Positions 53,715 to 62,853 of a stretch of 64,000 nucleotides of DNA are shown in pieces. Positions within the stretch are counted from its first letter, which is position 1. Every line of letters begins with the position of its first letter. The notes beneath the pieces are model-generated. The model was given only the letters and a program-made list of their open reading frames with translations, was not told the origin of the DNA and searched no databases. The translations under genes were made by a program, and so were the position numbers. Source of the stretch: Actinomadura luzonensis (GTDB lineage Bacteria; Actinomycetota; Actinomycetes; Streptosporangiales; Streptosporangiaceae); NCBI RefSeq assembly GCF_022664455.2, contig NZ_JAKRKC020000001.1, forward strand, positions 2,733,001-2,797,000, written 5' to 3'.

Positions 53715-56245
53715 GACGGTCTCCGGTCGCGGGGCGGCGGGACGGGCTCGCGGTGCAGGACGCGGTCCAGGCGGGCGGCGGCGTACCCGAGGACCGACAG
53801 CGCGGCCACGACGAGCAGGTCCGGCAGGGTGAGGGGGACGGTGCCGAGCAGGTCGCGGAGCAGCGGCACGTACAGGCCGGCGAGCTGGAGCCCGAGCGCG
53901 CCGGCCACGGCGAGCAGCAGCGCCGGGTTGGCGAGGGAGCCGGGCCGGGCGCGCGAGCCGAGCGCCACGCCGAGCTGCACGGCGCCGAGCGCGAAGAACG
54001 CCATGCTCTGCCAGGGACGCCCGGTGTGCAGGGCCCAGACGGCGACGCCGAGCGTGACGGCGGTCAGCACGACCGCGATGCGGATCACCCGCTGCCACAG
54101 GCCCGCGCCGAGGATGCTCTGGTCCGGCGGGCGCGGCGGGCGGCGCATCACGGCCGGGTCGGCGGGCTCGCCGCCGAGCGCGACGCCGGGCAGGCCGTGG
54201 GTGAGCAGGTTGACCCAGAGGATCTGGGCGGGCAGCAGCGGCAGCGCGAGCCCGAACAGCGGGCCGAGCAGCATGACGGCGATCTCGGTGGCGCCGCCGG
54301 ACAGGCCGTAGACGAGGAAGCGGCGGATGTTGGCGTAGACGCGGCGGCCCTCCTCGACGGCGGCCACCACGGTGTCGAGATCGTCGTCGGCGAGGACCAG
54401 GTCGGCGGCCTGGCGGGCGACCTCGGTGCCGCGGCCGCCCATGGCGACGCCGATGTCGGCGCGGCGCAGGGCGGGGCCGTCGTTGACGCCGTCGCCGGTC
54501 ATCGCGACCACCTCGCCGCCGGCCCGCATGCCCTCGACGAGGACGAGCTTCTGCTCGGGGGTGGCGCGGGCGTACACGGTGGCCCCGGCCGGCGGGCCGG
54601 GGGCGTCGCGGCAGTCCACGATGGGGTCGGCGGGGCCGATGACGCCGAGCTCGGTCGCGACGGCCCGCGCGGTGCCCGGATGGTCGCCGGTGATGAGGAC
54701 GGGACGGATCCCGGCGCGGCGGCAGGCGGCGACGGCCGCGGAGGCGGCCTCGCGGGGCGGGTCGAGGATGGCGACCAGCCCGAGCAGCCGCAGCCCCTCC
54801 TCCGGCACCCGCTCCGGTACGCCGTCCAGGTCGGCGACGGCCACGGCCAGCACCCGGTACCCCTCGTGCGCGAGCCGTTCCGCCTCCGCCGTGGCCCCGG
54901 CCACCAGGGCGGGATCGGCGGCGAGGACCGGCGCGCGCAGCAGCGCCTCCGGCGCCCCCTTGCAGATCACCCGGGACCGGCCGCCGGGCAGCCGGTGCAG
55001 GGTGCTCATCCGCTTGCGCACGCTGTCGAAGGGCCGCTCGGCCAGGCGCGGGCAGCGCTCGTTCAGCTCGTGCCGGTCCAGGCCCAGCTTGGCCGCGGCG
55101 GCCAGCAGCGCGGCCTCGGTGGGGTCGCCGAGCGCCCGCCACTCCTCGCCGTCGTCGCCGCGCAGCAGCCGGGCGTCGTTGCACAGGGCGGCGGCGGTGA
55201 GCAGGCCGGTGAACGCCTCGGCGGGGGCGTCGCCGTCGAGCCGGCCGTCCGGGCCGTAGCCGGTGCCGGTGAGCGCGGCGCGGGCGGCGGGCGTCCACAG
55301 CCTGCGGACGACCATCTGGCCCTCGGTGAGGGTGCCGGTCTTGTCGGTGGCGAGGACGGTGACCGAGCCGAGCGTCTCGACGGCGTGCAACCGGCGGACG
55401 AGGGCGTGCCGCGCCGCCATCCGCCGCGCCCCGAGCGCCAGGCTGAGGGTGACCACGGCCGGCAACGACTCCGGCACGGCCGCCACCACCAGGCTGATCG
55501 CGGTCACCACCATAAGCTCGACCGGCTGCCCGCGTACCAGGCCCAGGGCCCCGACCACCACGCACAGGAACACCGTCACCCCGGCCAGCAGCCGCCCCAC
55601 TCCGACCAGCCGCCGCTGCAACGGCGTCAGCCCGGACCCGGTCGCCATCAGGCCGGCGATCCGCCCGGCCGCGCTCGCGGCGCCGGTCGCGCACACCTCG
55701 GCCCGGCCGCGTCCCCTGACCACGACGGTGCCGGAGGCGACCTCGTCGCCGGCGCTCTTGTCCACCGGCACCGACTCGCCGGTCAGCGCGGACTCGTCCA
55801 CCAGCAGCGCCGCCGCCTCCTCCAGCCGGGCGTCCGCCGGGACGATGTCGCCTTCGGCCAGCACCAGCACGTCGCCGCGGACCACCTCGGCCGCCGGGAC
55901 CTCCTGCTGCGCGCCGTCCCTGACCACCCGGGCCACGGGCGCGGTGAGCGCGGACAGGGCGGTGATCGCCCGGTCGGCGCGCACCTCCTGCGCCACGCCG
56001 ACGGTCGTGTTGACGACGATGACCAGCAGGATCACGGCCATGTCGGTCCAGTCGCCGGTGATCGCGGTCAGCGCCGCGGCCACCAGCAGCACGACGATCA
56101 GCGGGTCGCGGAGCTGCCCGGCGACCCGCCGCCACAGCGGGGCGGGCGGCTTGGCGGGCAGCAGGTTCGGGCCGTCCCGGTCCAGTCGCACGGCGGCCTC
56201 CGCCGACGACAGCCCACTGCGCGACATGACCATCGGTGCCCCCAA
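53711..56245 (-). CDS. Cation-transporting P-type ATPase, P2-like
   Basis: This 844-aa ATPase pumps a cation using ATP. Motifs: actuator TGES ([14 protein letters not shown]), helix-4 [18 protein letters not shown] (the PESLP form of P2A/P2-type calcium or related pumps), phosphorylation DKTGTLTEG, nucleotide domain [10 protein letters not shown] and hinge [18 protein letters not shown]-terminal helices include [17 protein letters not shown]. The N-terminal cation_ATPase_N domain ([20 protein letters not shown]) supports the P2 class; Ca2+ is the likeliest ion, not proven. It heads a three-gene coupled operon. Confidence 0.92.
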   Translation of the reverse strand: MGAPMVMSRSGLSSAEAAVRLDRDGPNLLPAKPPAPLWRRVAGQLRDPLIVVLLVAAALTAITGDWTDMAVILLVIVVNTTVGVAQEVRADRAITALSALTAPVARVVRDGAQQEVPAAEVVRGDVLVLAEGDIVPADARLEEAAALLVDESALTGESVPVDKSAGDEVASGTVVVRGRGRAEVCATGAASAAGRIAGLMATGSGLTPLQRRLVGVGRLLAGVTVFLCVVVGALGLVRGQPVELMVVTAISLVVAAVPESLPAVVTLSLALGARRMAARHALVRRLHAVETLGSVTVLATDKTGTLTEGQMVVRRLWTPAARAALTGTGYGPDGRLDGDAPAEAFTGLLTAAALCNDARLLRGDDGEEWRALGDPTEAALLAAAAKLGLDRHELNERCPRLAERPFDSVRKRMSTLHRLPGGRSRVICKGAPEALLRAPVLAADPALVAGATAEAERLAHEGYRVLAVAVADLDGVPERVPEEGLRLLGLVAILDPPREAASAAVAACRRAGIRPVLITGDHPGTARAVATELGVIGPADPIVDCRDAPGPPAGATVYARATPEQKLVLVEGMRAGGEVVAMTGDGVNDGPALRRADIGVAMGGRGTEVARQAADLVLADDDLDTVVAAVEEGRRVYANIRRFLVYGLSGGATEIAVMLLGPLFGLALPLLPAQILWVNLLTHGLPGVALGGEPADPAVMRRPPRPPDQSILGAGLWQRVIRIAVVLTAVTLGVAVWALHTGRPWQSMAFFALGAVQLGVALGSRARPGSLANPALLLAVAGALGLQLAGLYVPLLRDLLGTVPLTLPDLLVVAALSVLGYAAARLDRVLHREPVPPPRDRRPS

Positions 56246-56451
56246 ACCCGTTCCGCGGCGCGCGTCTCCCCCTATCCTCGCTGCTCACAGCGGTACGGCC
56301 AGGGCCGAAGGTCCCGCGCGCCGCCGTCCGACGACCTCACGCGGGCACCTCGGCCACGGAGTGAGGACCTTCGGCTCTGCTGCGCGCCGGCCGGGGTGCC
56401 TACCGTTGGGCTCGACCCCGTTCCTCGCCGTCGGAGGCTGCTGGAGGTCAC

Positions 56452-56886
56452 GTGAACACACTCGCACCGGCGCGCCGGCCGCTCGCCGCCCGCCGAGCCG
56501 GTTACACCGTCGCCGCGGTCATCGACGCGGCCCTGCTGTACGCCGTCAACGTCCGCCCGGGGTGGCAGGTGGTGCCGTTCCTCACGGCGGGCACCGTCCA
56601 GGTGGTGTGGCTGGTCAACCTCTCGATGATCGTCGGGCTGGCCGCCAACCTGATCTACGTGATCCACGACCCGCGCTGGCTGCGCTCGGCGGGCGACCTG
56701 GCGGGGGCGGTGGTCGGCACCGCGGTGCTGATCAAGACCCTGCGGGTCTTCCCCTTCGCCTTCGGCGAGTCCGCCGTGAACTGGGAGCTCGTCGCGCGGA
56801 CCGTGCTGATCGTGGCGATCGTCCTCACCGCCGTGGCGGCCGTCGCCCACCTCGTGTCCCTGCTGCGGCAGGCGTCCGGGAGGTAG
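56452..56886 (+). CDS. Four-helix membrane protein
   Basis: GTG 56452 gives 144 aa with four hydrophobic segments (~18-35, ~45-70, ~85-100, ~112-138): [50 protein letters not shown] and [15 protein letters not shown]. The pattern resembles small uncharacterised actinobacterial membrane proteins. It is divergent from the ATPase, and its end overlaps the convergent tauE-like gene by 62 bases. Function unknown. Confidence 0.7.
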   Translation: MNTLAPARRPLAARRAGYTVAAVIDAALLYAVNVRPGWQVVPFLTAGTVQVVWLVNLSMIVGLAANLIYVIHDPRWLRSAGDLAGAVVGTAVLIKTLRVFPFAFGESAVNWELVARTVLIVAIVLTAVAAVAHLVSLLRQASGR

Positions 56887-57733
56887 CCGGCCCGGGGGCG
56901 GCGTGCCTGCGCCTGTGCCGTACGGCGAGCGCCGCGGTGGCCGCGGCGCCTGCCAGGGCGACGGCCCAGACGTGGGGCAGCAGCGCGGGCGGCGCCTGCT
57001 GGACGAGGACGAAAGCGCCCATGGCCAGCACGAACCACCCGAACCCTTTGCGTAGCCGGTCCGCGTCGACCCGGCCGGCGAGGGCGCCGCCGATGAGCCC
57101 GCCGACGACGGCGGCCGCGGTCACCGGCAGGGCCAGCGCCCAGTCGACGGGCGTGCTCGCCAGGTATCCGGCGAGGCCGGCCAGCGACTTCATGGCGATG
57201 ACGAGCAGCGAGGTGCCCACGGCCACGCCCATCGGCAGGCCGCCGAGCAGGACCAGCGCGGGCACCACGAGGAACCCGCCGCCCGCGCCGACGAGCCCGG
57301 TCACCAGGCCGACGCCGATCCCTTCGGCGATCACCGGCAGGACGGGCAGCTCGTGCCGCGCCGGCCGGGCGGCCGGGACGCGGCGGTCGCGGATCATGGC
57401 GACGGCGGTGGCCAGCATCATGGCCGCGAAGGCCGCCATGAGCAGCGCCTCGGGCAGGTGCGGGCCGAGCAGCCCGCCGCCGTAGGCGCCCGCCATGCCG
57501 GCCGCGCCGAAGATCAGCCCGGTGCGCCAGCGGATGCGTCCGGCCCTGGCGTGGCCGACGGCGCTGACGGCGCTGGTCACCGCCACGACGAACAACGACA
57601 TGGCGATGGCCTGCTTGGCCGGCACGCCGGCGAGGTAGACCAGCACCGGCACGGTGAGGATGGAGCCCCCGCCGCCGAACAGGCCGAGCGTCACGCCGAC
57701 CACGACGGCGGCGGCGAGGGTCAGGGCGAACAT
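56825..57733 (-). CDS. TauE/SafE-family sulfite or organosulfur exporter
   Basis: This 302-aa membrane protein has two similar halves of about four helices each, the TauE/SafE layout. The first half begins [20 protein letters not shown], and the second has [20 protein letters not shown]. Family members export sulfite, sulfoacetate or related anions. The tail (~270-302) is Arg/Pro/Ala-rich. A CsoR/CstR-type palindrome ends 2 bases before the ATG. Genes upstream encode rhodanese and persulfide dioxygenase-type proteins, so the likely job is removing sulfite made during persulfide oxidation. Confidence 0.88.
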   Translation of the reverse strand: MFALTLAAAVVVGVTLGLFGGGGSILTVPVLVYLAGVPAKQAIAMSLFVVAVTSAVSAVGHARAGRIRWRTGLIFGAAGMAGAYGGGLLGPHLPEALLMAAFAAMMLATAVAMIRDRRVPAARPARHELPVLPVIAEGIGVGLVTGLVGAGGGFLVVPALVLLGGLPMGVAVGTSLLVIAMKSLAGLAGYLASTPVDWALALPVTAAAVVGGLIGGALAGRVDADRLRKGFGWFVLAMGAFVLVQQAPPALLPHVWAVALAGAAATAALAVRHRRRHAAPGPATSRTPAAAGTRGGRRPPRR

Positions 57734-57734
57734 T

Positions 57735-57752
57735 TATACCCCCCGGGGTATG
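57735..57752. promoter_or_regulatory. CsoR/CstR-type operator before tauE
   Basis: TATACCCCCCGGGGTATG is a GC-tract palindrome flanked by TATA and TATG, the shape of CsoR-family operators. It starts 2 bases from the ATG of the tauE-like gene, leaving no room for a ribosome site, so the mRNA may be leaderless or the true start further in. Two similar sites lie at 59743 and 59776. Confidence 0.65.
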
Positions 57753-57776
57753 CAGAAGTCATGGGAAAGCGCCTCC

Positions 57777-58349
57777 TCACGCGTTCGCCCGCGTCCCGCG
57801 CAGGCGGGTGAGCGCGGCCTCGACGTCCACGCCACCGGCCTGGTTGTACGGCAGCCTGGACAGCAGCAGGCCCATCGCGCAGGTGTCGGTGAGCGCGGCG
57901 ACGGCCAGGCCCGCGCCGACGAAGGCGGCGACCAGCACCACGGCGGGGATCCACAGGCTCGCCAGCGCCGAGGCGAGCACGATGCCGCCGGCGACCAGGC
58001 GGACCTGCCGCTCCAGCGCCCAGCGGGGGCGCCCCCGCGTGACGGACCCGCCGAGGGCGGTCCAGGCGCTCATCCCGCCGTCGAGGACGACGACGTCGGC
58101 CAGCCCGGCCTCGCTCAGCGCCGTCCTCGCGCGCTCGGCGCGGCCGCCGGTCTGGCAGACGATCAGCAGCCGGCCGCCGGCGTCAGCGACGATGCGCCGC
58201 AGGTGGGCGTCGATCTGGTCGAGGGGCAGGTTGATGGCGCCGTCGAGGTGCGCGGTCGCGAACTCGGCCGGGGTGCGGACGTCCACGACGAGGACGTCGG
58301 GGTTGGTCGCGAGCAGATCGCGGGCGGCGGCGGCGTCGATGCGGGACAC
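57777..58349 (-). CDS. Rhodanese-domain protein with DUF2892-type membrane domain
   Basis: GTG 58349, after an AGGAG site, gives 190 aa. Residues ~1-100 are a rhodanese domain with the active loop CQTGGRAERA (persulfide-carrying Cys). Residues ~110-175 have two hydrophobic helices (VRLVAGGIVLASALASL, VVLVAAFVGAGLAVAALT) ending CAMGLLLSRLPYN, as in DUF2892 (YgaP-like). It would move sulfane sulfur at the inner face of the membrane. It lies between the metallo-beta-lactamase/rhodanese gene and tauE on the same strand. Confidence 0.9.
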   Translation of the reverse strand: MSRIDAAAARDLLATNPDVLVVDVRTPAEFATAHLDGAINLPLDQIDAHLRRIVADAGGRLLIVCQTGGRAERARTALSEAGLADVVVLDGGMSAWTALGGSVTRGRPRWALERQVRLVAGGIVLASALASLWIPAVVLVAAFVGAGLAVAALTDTCAMGLLLSRLPYNQAGGVDVEAALTRLRGTRANA

Positions 58350-58389
58350 GGAAGGGGTTCTCCTGTTCGAGAGGCGGTGAGGGGATGGG

Positions 58390-59730
58390 TCAGGCGGCGC
58401 GGTGGTCGCGGAGCGCGGTGCCGAGCTCGGCGACGCCGGCGCCGGTGAGCACGATCGGCCGGTAGCCCTCGCGGGCGAGCAGGGCGGCGGCGATCGCGGC
58501 GCGGCGGCCGGAGGCGCAGGCGACCAGGACCGGCCGGGCCGGGTCGAGCTCGCCGGGGACGCCCTGGGCGAACAGGTCGGGCAGGAACCGCTCGACCGCG
58601 CCCGCCAGCGGCGTCTGCTCCCGTTCGGCCGGCATCCGCACGTCCAGCAACTGGGCGCCGGGCCGGGCCAGGAGCTTGACGAAAGCGTCGAGCCCGGCCA
58701 GCTCGTACGTCTGCGTGGCGGCCGCGCCGGGGCCGCGGAGCACGCCGCGGACGGTGTCGACGCCGATCTGGGCGAGCTGGGTGACGGCGGGGGCGACGTC
58801 CTGGCCGGGCTCGGCGACCAGGGTGATCGGCTCGGCGTAGGGGAGCAGCCAGCCCGTCCAGCTGCCGAAGTCGTCGTCCAGCTCGATGCCGTACGAGCCG
58901 GGCAGCATGCCACGGGCCTGCGCCTGGCGCGGCCGGAGGTCCACGACGTGCGTGCCGGGCGCGGGCGCGTCCAGCTCGGGCACCTGAACGGGGGGCATGG
59001 GCGGCACGCCGAGGGTGTTGGCCGGGCCCATGTGCCGGTAGAAGGCGGGGATGGGCATGGGGGCGGCGAGCAGCGTGTCCGCGAGCGTCTCGGGGTCGCC
59101 GATGGCGAGCAGCGGGTTGGTGCGCAGCTCGGCTCCGATGGTCGAGGTGAGGCGGCCCGCGCCGGTCGCGGTGCAGAACGAGCCCTCGCCGTGCGTCGGG
59201 TAGAGGGCGACGCCGGGCGGGAGCGCCGCCAGGCGGCGCAGCGAGACGTGCTGCAGACGGGCCAGCGAGCGGGCGCGCTCGGGGCCCAGCAGGTCGGGCC
59301 GGCCGGCCGAGGCGACCAGCAGGCTGCCGCCGGAGAACAACGCGACCGGCTCGCCGTCGATGAGCACCAGGTAGCTGGTGTGCTCGGGCGTGTGGCCCGG
59401 CGTGTGCACCGGGCGGACGGTCAGGCCCGCGCCGCCGTCGAGGTCCTCCAGGTGGAAGGCGGGCGTGTGCCGGTAGGCCGGGGCCGCGGCGGCCGGCAGG
59501 ACCAGCTCGGCGCCGGTGCGCAGGGCGGCCTGCTCGCCGCCGGAGACGTAGTCGTTGTGCAGGTGGGTCTCCAGCACGAACCGCAGGTCCACGTCGCGTT
59601 CGGCGGCGGCGCTGAGGAAACGGTCGATGTCGCGCTGGGGATCGACGAGAACGCCCTTGCCCTCGTGGACCAGCAGGTAGGTCTGGTCGCCCAGGCCCGG
59701 TGTGCGGAACGCCGTGACGTCCGTGCTCAT
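58390..59730 (-). CDS. Metallo-beta-lactamase/rhodanese fusion, persulfide dioxygenase type
   Basis: This 446-aa protein joins a metallo-beta-lactamase domain (~1-230) to two rhodanese-like domains (~245-345 and ~355-446). The metal motif is ETHLHNDYVSGG, with further His in HTPGHTPEHTSY. The last rhodanese has the loop CASGRRAAIA; in the first the Cys is absent. CstB-type enzymes of this layout oxidise persulfides to sulfite or thiosulfate. ATG 59730 follows AAGGAGAG. Two CsoR/CstR-type palindromes lie directly upstream. Confidence 0.9.
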   Translation of the reverse strand: MSTDVTAFRTPGLGDQTYLLVHEGKGVLVDPQRDIDRFLSAAAERDVDLRFVLETHLHNDYVSGGEQAALRTGAELVLPAAAAPAYRHTPAFHLEDLDGGAGLTVRPVHTPGHTPEHTSYLVLIDGEPVALFSGGSLLVASAGRPDLLGPERARSLARLQHVSLRRLAALPPGVALYPTHGEGSFCTATGAGRLTSTIGAELRTNPLLAIGDPETLADTLLAAPMPIPAFYRHMGPANTLGVPPMPPVQVPELDAPAPGTHVVDLRPRQAQARGMLPGSYGIELDDDFGSWTGWLLPYAEPITLVAEPGQDVAPAVTQLAQIGVDTVRGVLRGPGAAATQTYELAGLDAFVKLLARPGAQLLDVRMPAEREQTPLAGAVERFLPDLFAQGVPGELDPARPVLVACASGRRAAIAAALLAREGYRPIVLTGAGVAELGTALRDHRAA

Positions 59731-59742
59731 GCTTGCTCTCCT

Positions 59743-59759
59743 TATACCCCCGGGGGTAC
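59743..59759. promoter_or_regulatory. CsoR/CstR-type operator, proximal
   Basis: TATACCCCCGGGGGTAC is a palindrome 13 bases upstream of the metallo-beta-lactamase/rhodanese gene, overlapping the end of its ribosome-site region. It is 33 bases (centre to centre) from a second copy. Confidence 0.7.
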
Positions 59760-59775
59760 CTCCATGTGCTTCGAA

Positions 59776-59792
59776 TATACCCCCAGGGGTAC
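59776..59792. promoter_or_regulatory. CsoR/CstR-type operator, distal
   Basis: TATACCCCCAGGGGTAC differs from the proximal site at one position. Two sites about three helical turns apart suggest cooperative binding of a CsoR-family tetramer. No gene for such a repressor is in the window. Confidence 0.7.
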
Positions 59793-59819
59793 AGGGGTAG
59801 GCAAATCAGGCCTGGCGCG

Positions 59820-60218
59820 TCAGGGGGTGGTCGTGTAGCACTTCGCGCCGGCGCCCGGCGCGTAGCCGATCTGGCCGAGGGCGTCGGTGGCGACCGCCTC
59901 GTACACGGCGGGCCGGCTCGGCGAGCAGGCGAAGGTCTGGCTGACCTCGCCGACGCTGCCGTACTGGTCGGCGCTGGTGCTGTAGTGGACGCCGTCCACG
60001 TACCAGTCGACCCGCCACGGGCCCCAGCCGCCGATGACGGTCGCGGTGCACCTGATCTTCAGCCTGGTCCAGCTCTCGCACCCGACATGCAGGTACACGG
60101 CGAGGCTCCGGCGCGAGGCGGCGTCGGCGCGGTGCGCCGTCCCGCCCGCCAAGAGCGTGGCCGCCGTTGTCAGGGCCAGGGCCAGCGCGAGGGCGCGGCT
60201 CCGGTGGGCGTGTCGCAT
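59820..60218 (-). CDS. Secreted small protein
   Basis: ATG 60218, after a GGGGGA site, gives 132 aa. Residues ~1-34 are a signal peptide (LALALALTTAATLLAGGTAH, cleavage near RADAAS). The mature part is a small beta-rich domain with Cys at VGCESW, IRCTAT, FACSPS and AKCYTT, probably two disulfides, and Trp/Tyr-rich strands (GGWGPWRVDWYVDGVHYS). It has no recognised family and would be exported by Sec. Confidence 0.75.
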   Translation of the reverse strand: MRHAHRSRALALALALTTAATLLAGGTAHRADAASRRSLAVYLHVGCESWTRLKIRCTATVIGGWGPWRVDWYVDGVHYSTSADQYGSVGEVSQTFACSPSRPAVYEAVATDALGQIGYAPGAGAKCYTTTP

Positions 60219-60395
60219 GTCGTCCCCCAGTGATCTCGGTTCCTGAGCACCAAGGGAAATGCATCGGGCCGGGCGGTGACAGGGCCACTGCCCAGCCGGA
60301 TCACCGCCGCAGTGGCCCTGACGCGAGCCGGGTGGAACGCGGTGGAACGCCCTGCCGGGTGCACCAGCCCGCGCGACGACGGAGGTACCCGCCCC

Positions 60396-61601
60396 ATGCC
60401 CAGGCCGAACCACACGACCACCCGCAGCCCGGACGTGCCCGTGCACCTCAGGCGGGACGGCCTCGACCCGGCCCCCGAACTGGCCCGCCTGCGCGCCGAG
60501 CGGCCGGTGACCAAGGTCCGGCTGCCCCGGGGCGCGGAGGTCTGGCTGGTCACCCGGTACGACGACGTCCGCGAGGTGCTGGGCGACGCCGCCCGCTTCA
60601 GCAGCGCCGACGGCGTGCGCGCGGGGCTCGGCAGGCCGACGCCGCGTCAGGGCGCGTTCGGGGTGCTCATCGGCTACGACCCGCCCGATCACACGCGGCT
60701 GCGGCGCCTGCTGGCCCCGGAGTTCACGGTACGGCGGATGGAACGCCTGCGTCCCCGCGTCGAGGCCATCGTGGCCGGGCACCTGGACGCCATGGCCGCC
60801 GCCGGGCCGCCCGCCGACCTGGTCACGTCCTTCGCGCTGCCCGTCCCGTCCCTGGTGATCTGCGAGCTGCTGGGCGTGCCGTACGCGGACCGGGCGGAGT
60901 TCCAGCAGCGCAGCGCCCGGCGGCTCAGCGTGACGCTCGACGCGGAGGCGCAGGTCGCAGCGGGCCTGGAGTCCCAGGCGTACCTGCGGGAGCTGGTCGC
61001 CCGGCAGCGCAGCGACCCCGGCGACGACCTGATCGGCATGCTGGTCCGCGAGCACGGCGCCGGGCTCGCCGACGAGGAGCTGGTCGGGCTCGCCGACCTG
61101 CTGCTGCTCGCCGGGCACGAGACCACCGCCAACATGCTCGCCCTCGGCACGCTCCTGCTGCTCCGCGACCCGGAGCAGCGGGAGCTGGTACGCCGGGGGC
61201 AGGACGTGGACCGGGCGGTGGAGGAGCTGCTGCGGTATCTGTCCGTCGTGCACGCGGTGCTGCCGCGTACCGCCCGCGAGGACGTCGTGCTGGCGGGGGA
61301 GCGGATCAGGGCCGGGGACGTGCTGCTCTGTTCGCTGCCCGCGGCCAACCGCGACCCGGCGGTGGGCGGCGACCCGGAGCGCTTCGACGTCTCCCGCCGC
61401 CCGGCGAGCGGTCATGTCGCCTTCGGGCACGGCGTGCACCACTGCCTGGGGGCGCCGCTGGCCCGCCTGGAGCTGCGCGTCGCCTTCCCGGCGCTGCTGC
61501 GGCGCTTCCCCGGGCTGCGCCTGGCGGCGCCGGTGGAGGAGCTCGCGTTCAAGAGCCTGGCGGTCATCTACGGGGTGGAGTCACTGCCCGTCACCTGGTG
61601 A
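60396..61601 (+). CDS. Cytochrome P450
   Basis: ATG 60396, with GGAGG 11 bases ahead, gives a 401-aa class I bacterial P450. Motifs: I-helix LLLLAGHETTANMLALG (acid-alcohol pair replaced by Glu-Thr, common in actinomycetes), ExxR in EELLRYLSV and the heme loop FGHGVHHCLGAPLARLEL. It resembles CYP105/107-type enzymes that hydroxylate secondary metabolites or xenobiotics, but the substrate cannot be told. No ferredoxin gene is adjacent. The 3' end overlaps the convergent gene by 34 bases. Confidence 0.94.
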   Translation: MPRPNHTTTRSPDVPVHLRRDGLDPAPELARLRAERPVTKVRLPRGAEVWLVTRYDDVREVLGDAARFSSADGVRAGLGRPTPRQGAFGVLIGYDPPDHTRLRRLLAPEFTVRRMERLRPRVEAIVAGHLDAMAAAGPPADLVTSFALPVPSLVICELLGVPYADRAEFQQRSARRLSVTLDAEAQVAAGLESQAYLRELVARQRSDPGDDLIGMLVREHGAGLADEELVGLADLLLLAGHETTANMLALGTLLLLRDPEQRELVRRGQDVDRAVEELLRYLSVVHAVLPRTAREDVVLAGERIRAGDVLLCSLPAANRDPAVGGDPERFDVSRRPASGHVAFGHGVHHCLGAPLARLELRVAFPALLRRFPGLRLAAPVEELAFKSLAVIYGVESLPVTW

Positions 61602-62293
61602 ACAGCCCTGCTGTGCGTGGCGGTCAGGAGCGCGCCCGTGCGGATCAGACCGGCCAGCAGCACCGGGACGCCGACGGCCCAGCAGCGCAGGCCGGCCAGG
61701 GGTCCCTCGTTCACGTGCCGCCCGTTGCCCTGGACCTCGGGCGCGAGCGCGCCGGCGATCACCGGCAGCAGGAGCAGCGCGACGCCCGCGAGGAGCAGCG
61801 CCAGGCTCGCCGCGAACGACTGCCGCGGCCGGTAGGGGCGGGCGGCCAGCAGGGTCAGGACGACGGCGCAGCAGGCGGCGGGCGCGGCCACCTTGCCGGC
61901 CCAGTGCAGCAGCATGGTCGTCCCGTACCACCGCTCGTCCGGCAGGGGCTCGGCGAAGTAGAGGACCGGATCGGGCGGGCCGTTCAGGTCGCGGGCCGTG
62001 CCGAGCAGGCTGCCGCCGACGAAGGCGCCGGCCAGGACGGCCCAGCGCCGGGTCGCCGAGAGGTTCGCGGGCGGCAGGACCGCGAGGGCGGCCGTGGTGG
62101 CGAGCAGGCCGAGCACGACGCCCTTGGCGGTGCCGTCGGCGAACGGGATCCACGCGTTCCAGGGGTAGTTGCGGACCGTGGCGGCGGTCCAGGCGCCTAC
62201 CGCGCCCCAGGCCAGGGCGCCGGCCGCGACCCCCGCGCACAGCAGGTCCCAGATGCGGCGGTCGCGGTCGAGCGCGGGAGGTCGGGGGGCCAT
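61568..62293 (-). CDS. Multi-pass membrane protein
   Basis: This 241-aa protein has about six hydrophobic segments and a polar loop after helix 3 (ARDLNGPPDPVLYFAEPLPD, with DERWYGTTMLLHW). Starts at ATG 62293 (APRPPALDRDRRIWDLL). No family is recognised. It is convergent with the P450 gene and divergent from the molybdate regulator. Confidence 0.7.
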   Translation of the reverse strand: MAPRPPALDRDRRIWDLLCAGVAAGALAWGAVGAWTAATVRNYPWNAWIPFADGTAKGVVLGLLATTAALAVLPPANLSATRRWAVLAGAFVGGSLLGTARDLNGPPDPVLYFAEPLPDERWYGTTMLLHWAGKVAAPAACCAVVLTLLAARPYRPRQSFAASLALLLAGVALLLLPVIAGALAPEVQGNGRHVNEGPLAGLRCWAVGVPVLLAGLIRTGALLTATHSRAVHQVTGSDSTP

Positions 62294-62429
62294 CGGATCA
62301 CTATGGCGGGCGGGAGGCCGATGGGCAATCGCGGGCGGATGCGAGCGGAGACGGGCGGAACGGTACGTGGTTGCGAGAGGAGAGGGGCGGTCAGGGTGGT
62401 AAATGCGGGCGGTATGGTGCACGCTTGTG

Positions 62430-62840
62430 ATGATGTTCCGGATCAGCGAGGCCGCCGCGCTGCTCGGCGTGAGCGCCGACACCGTCCGCCGCTGGGTGGA
62501 CGCCGGCCGGCTGCGGGCCGAGCGGGACGAGCACGGCCACCGCCGCGTCAACGGCCCCGACCTGGCCGCCTTCGCCCGCGCCCAGGTGGAGGCCCCCGGC
62601 GGCGGGGGCAGGTCGTCGGCGCGCAACCGTTTCCGCGGCATCGTGACCGAGGTGCTGAGGGACGCGGTGATGGCGCAGGTCGAGATCGCCGCGGGCCCGT
62701 TCCGCGTGGTGTCGCTGATGAGCCGCCAGGCGGCCGACGAGCTGGGGCTGGAGGCGGGAGTGGTGGCGGACGCGGTGATCAAGTCCACCAACGTCGTCGT
62801 GGAGATCCCCGGCCACGAGCGCGTGGCCGGCGGCCAGTGA
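62430..62840 (+). CDS. HTH-TOBE molybdate-responsive regulator or molbindin
   Basis: This 136-aa protein has a MerR/excisionase-type helix-turn-helix (residues ~1-50: FRISEAAALLGVSADTVRRW, GRLRAERDEHGHRRVNGPDL) and a TOBE (Mop) domain (~68-132: SARNRFRGIVTEVLRDAVMA, EIAAGPFRVVSLMSRQAADE, LEAGVVADAVIKSTNVVVE). TOBE/Mop domains bind molybdate or tungstate. It precedes modA with a 13-base gap, so it most likely regulates the modAB genes by molybdate level. ATG 62433 and GTG 62427 are alternative starts. Confidence 0.92.
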   Translation: MMFRISEAAALLGVSADTVRRWVDAGRLRAERDEHGHRRVNGPDLAAFARAQVEAPGGGGRSSARNRFRGIVTEVLRDAVMAQVEIAAGPFRVVSLMSRQAADELGLEAGVVADAVIKSTNVVVEIPGHERVAGGQ

Positions 62841-62853
62841 GGAGCCTGCCTTG

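Noticed and set aside
53753..57485. Plus-strand frames of 900 and 740 aa over the P-type ATPase gene
   Set aside because: Antisense to a gene with every P-type ATPase motif; Gly/Arg/His-rich and Ser/Arg/Thr-rich composition.
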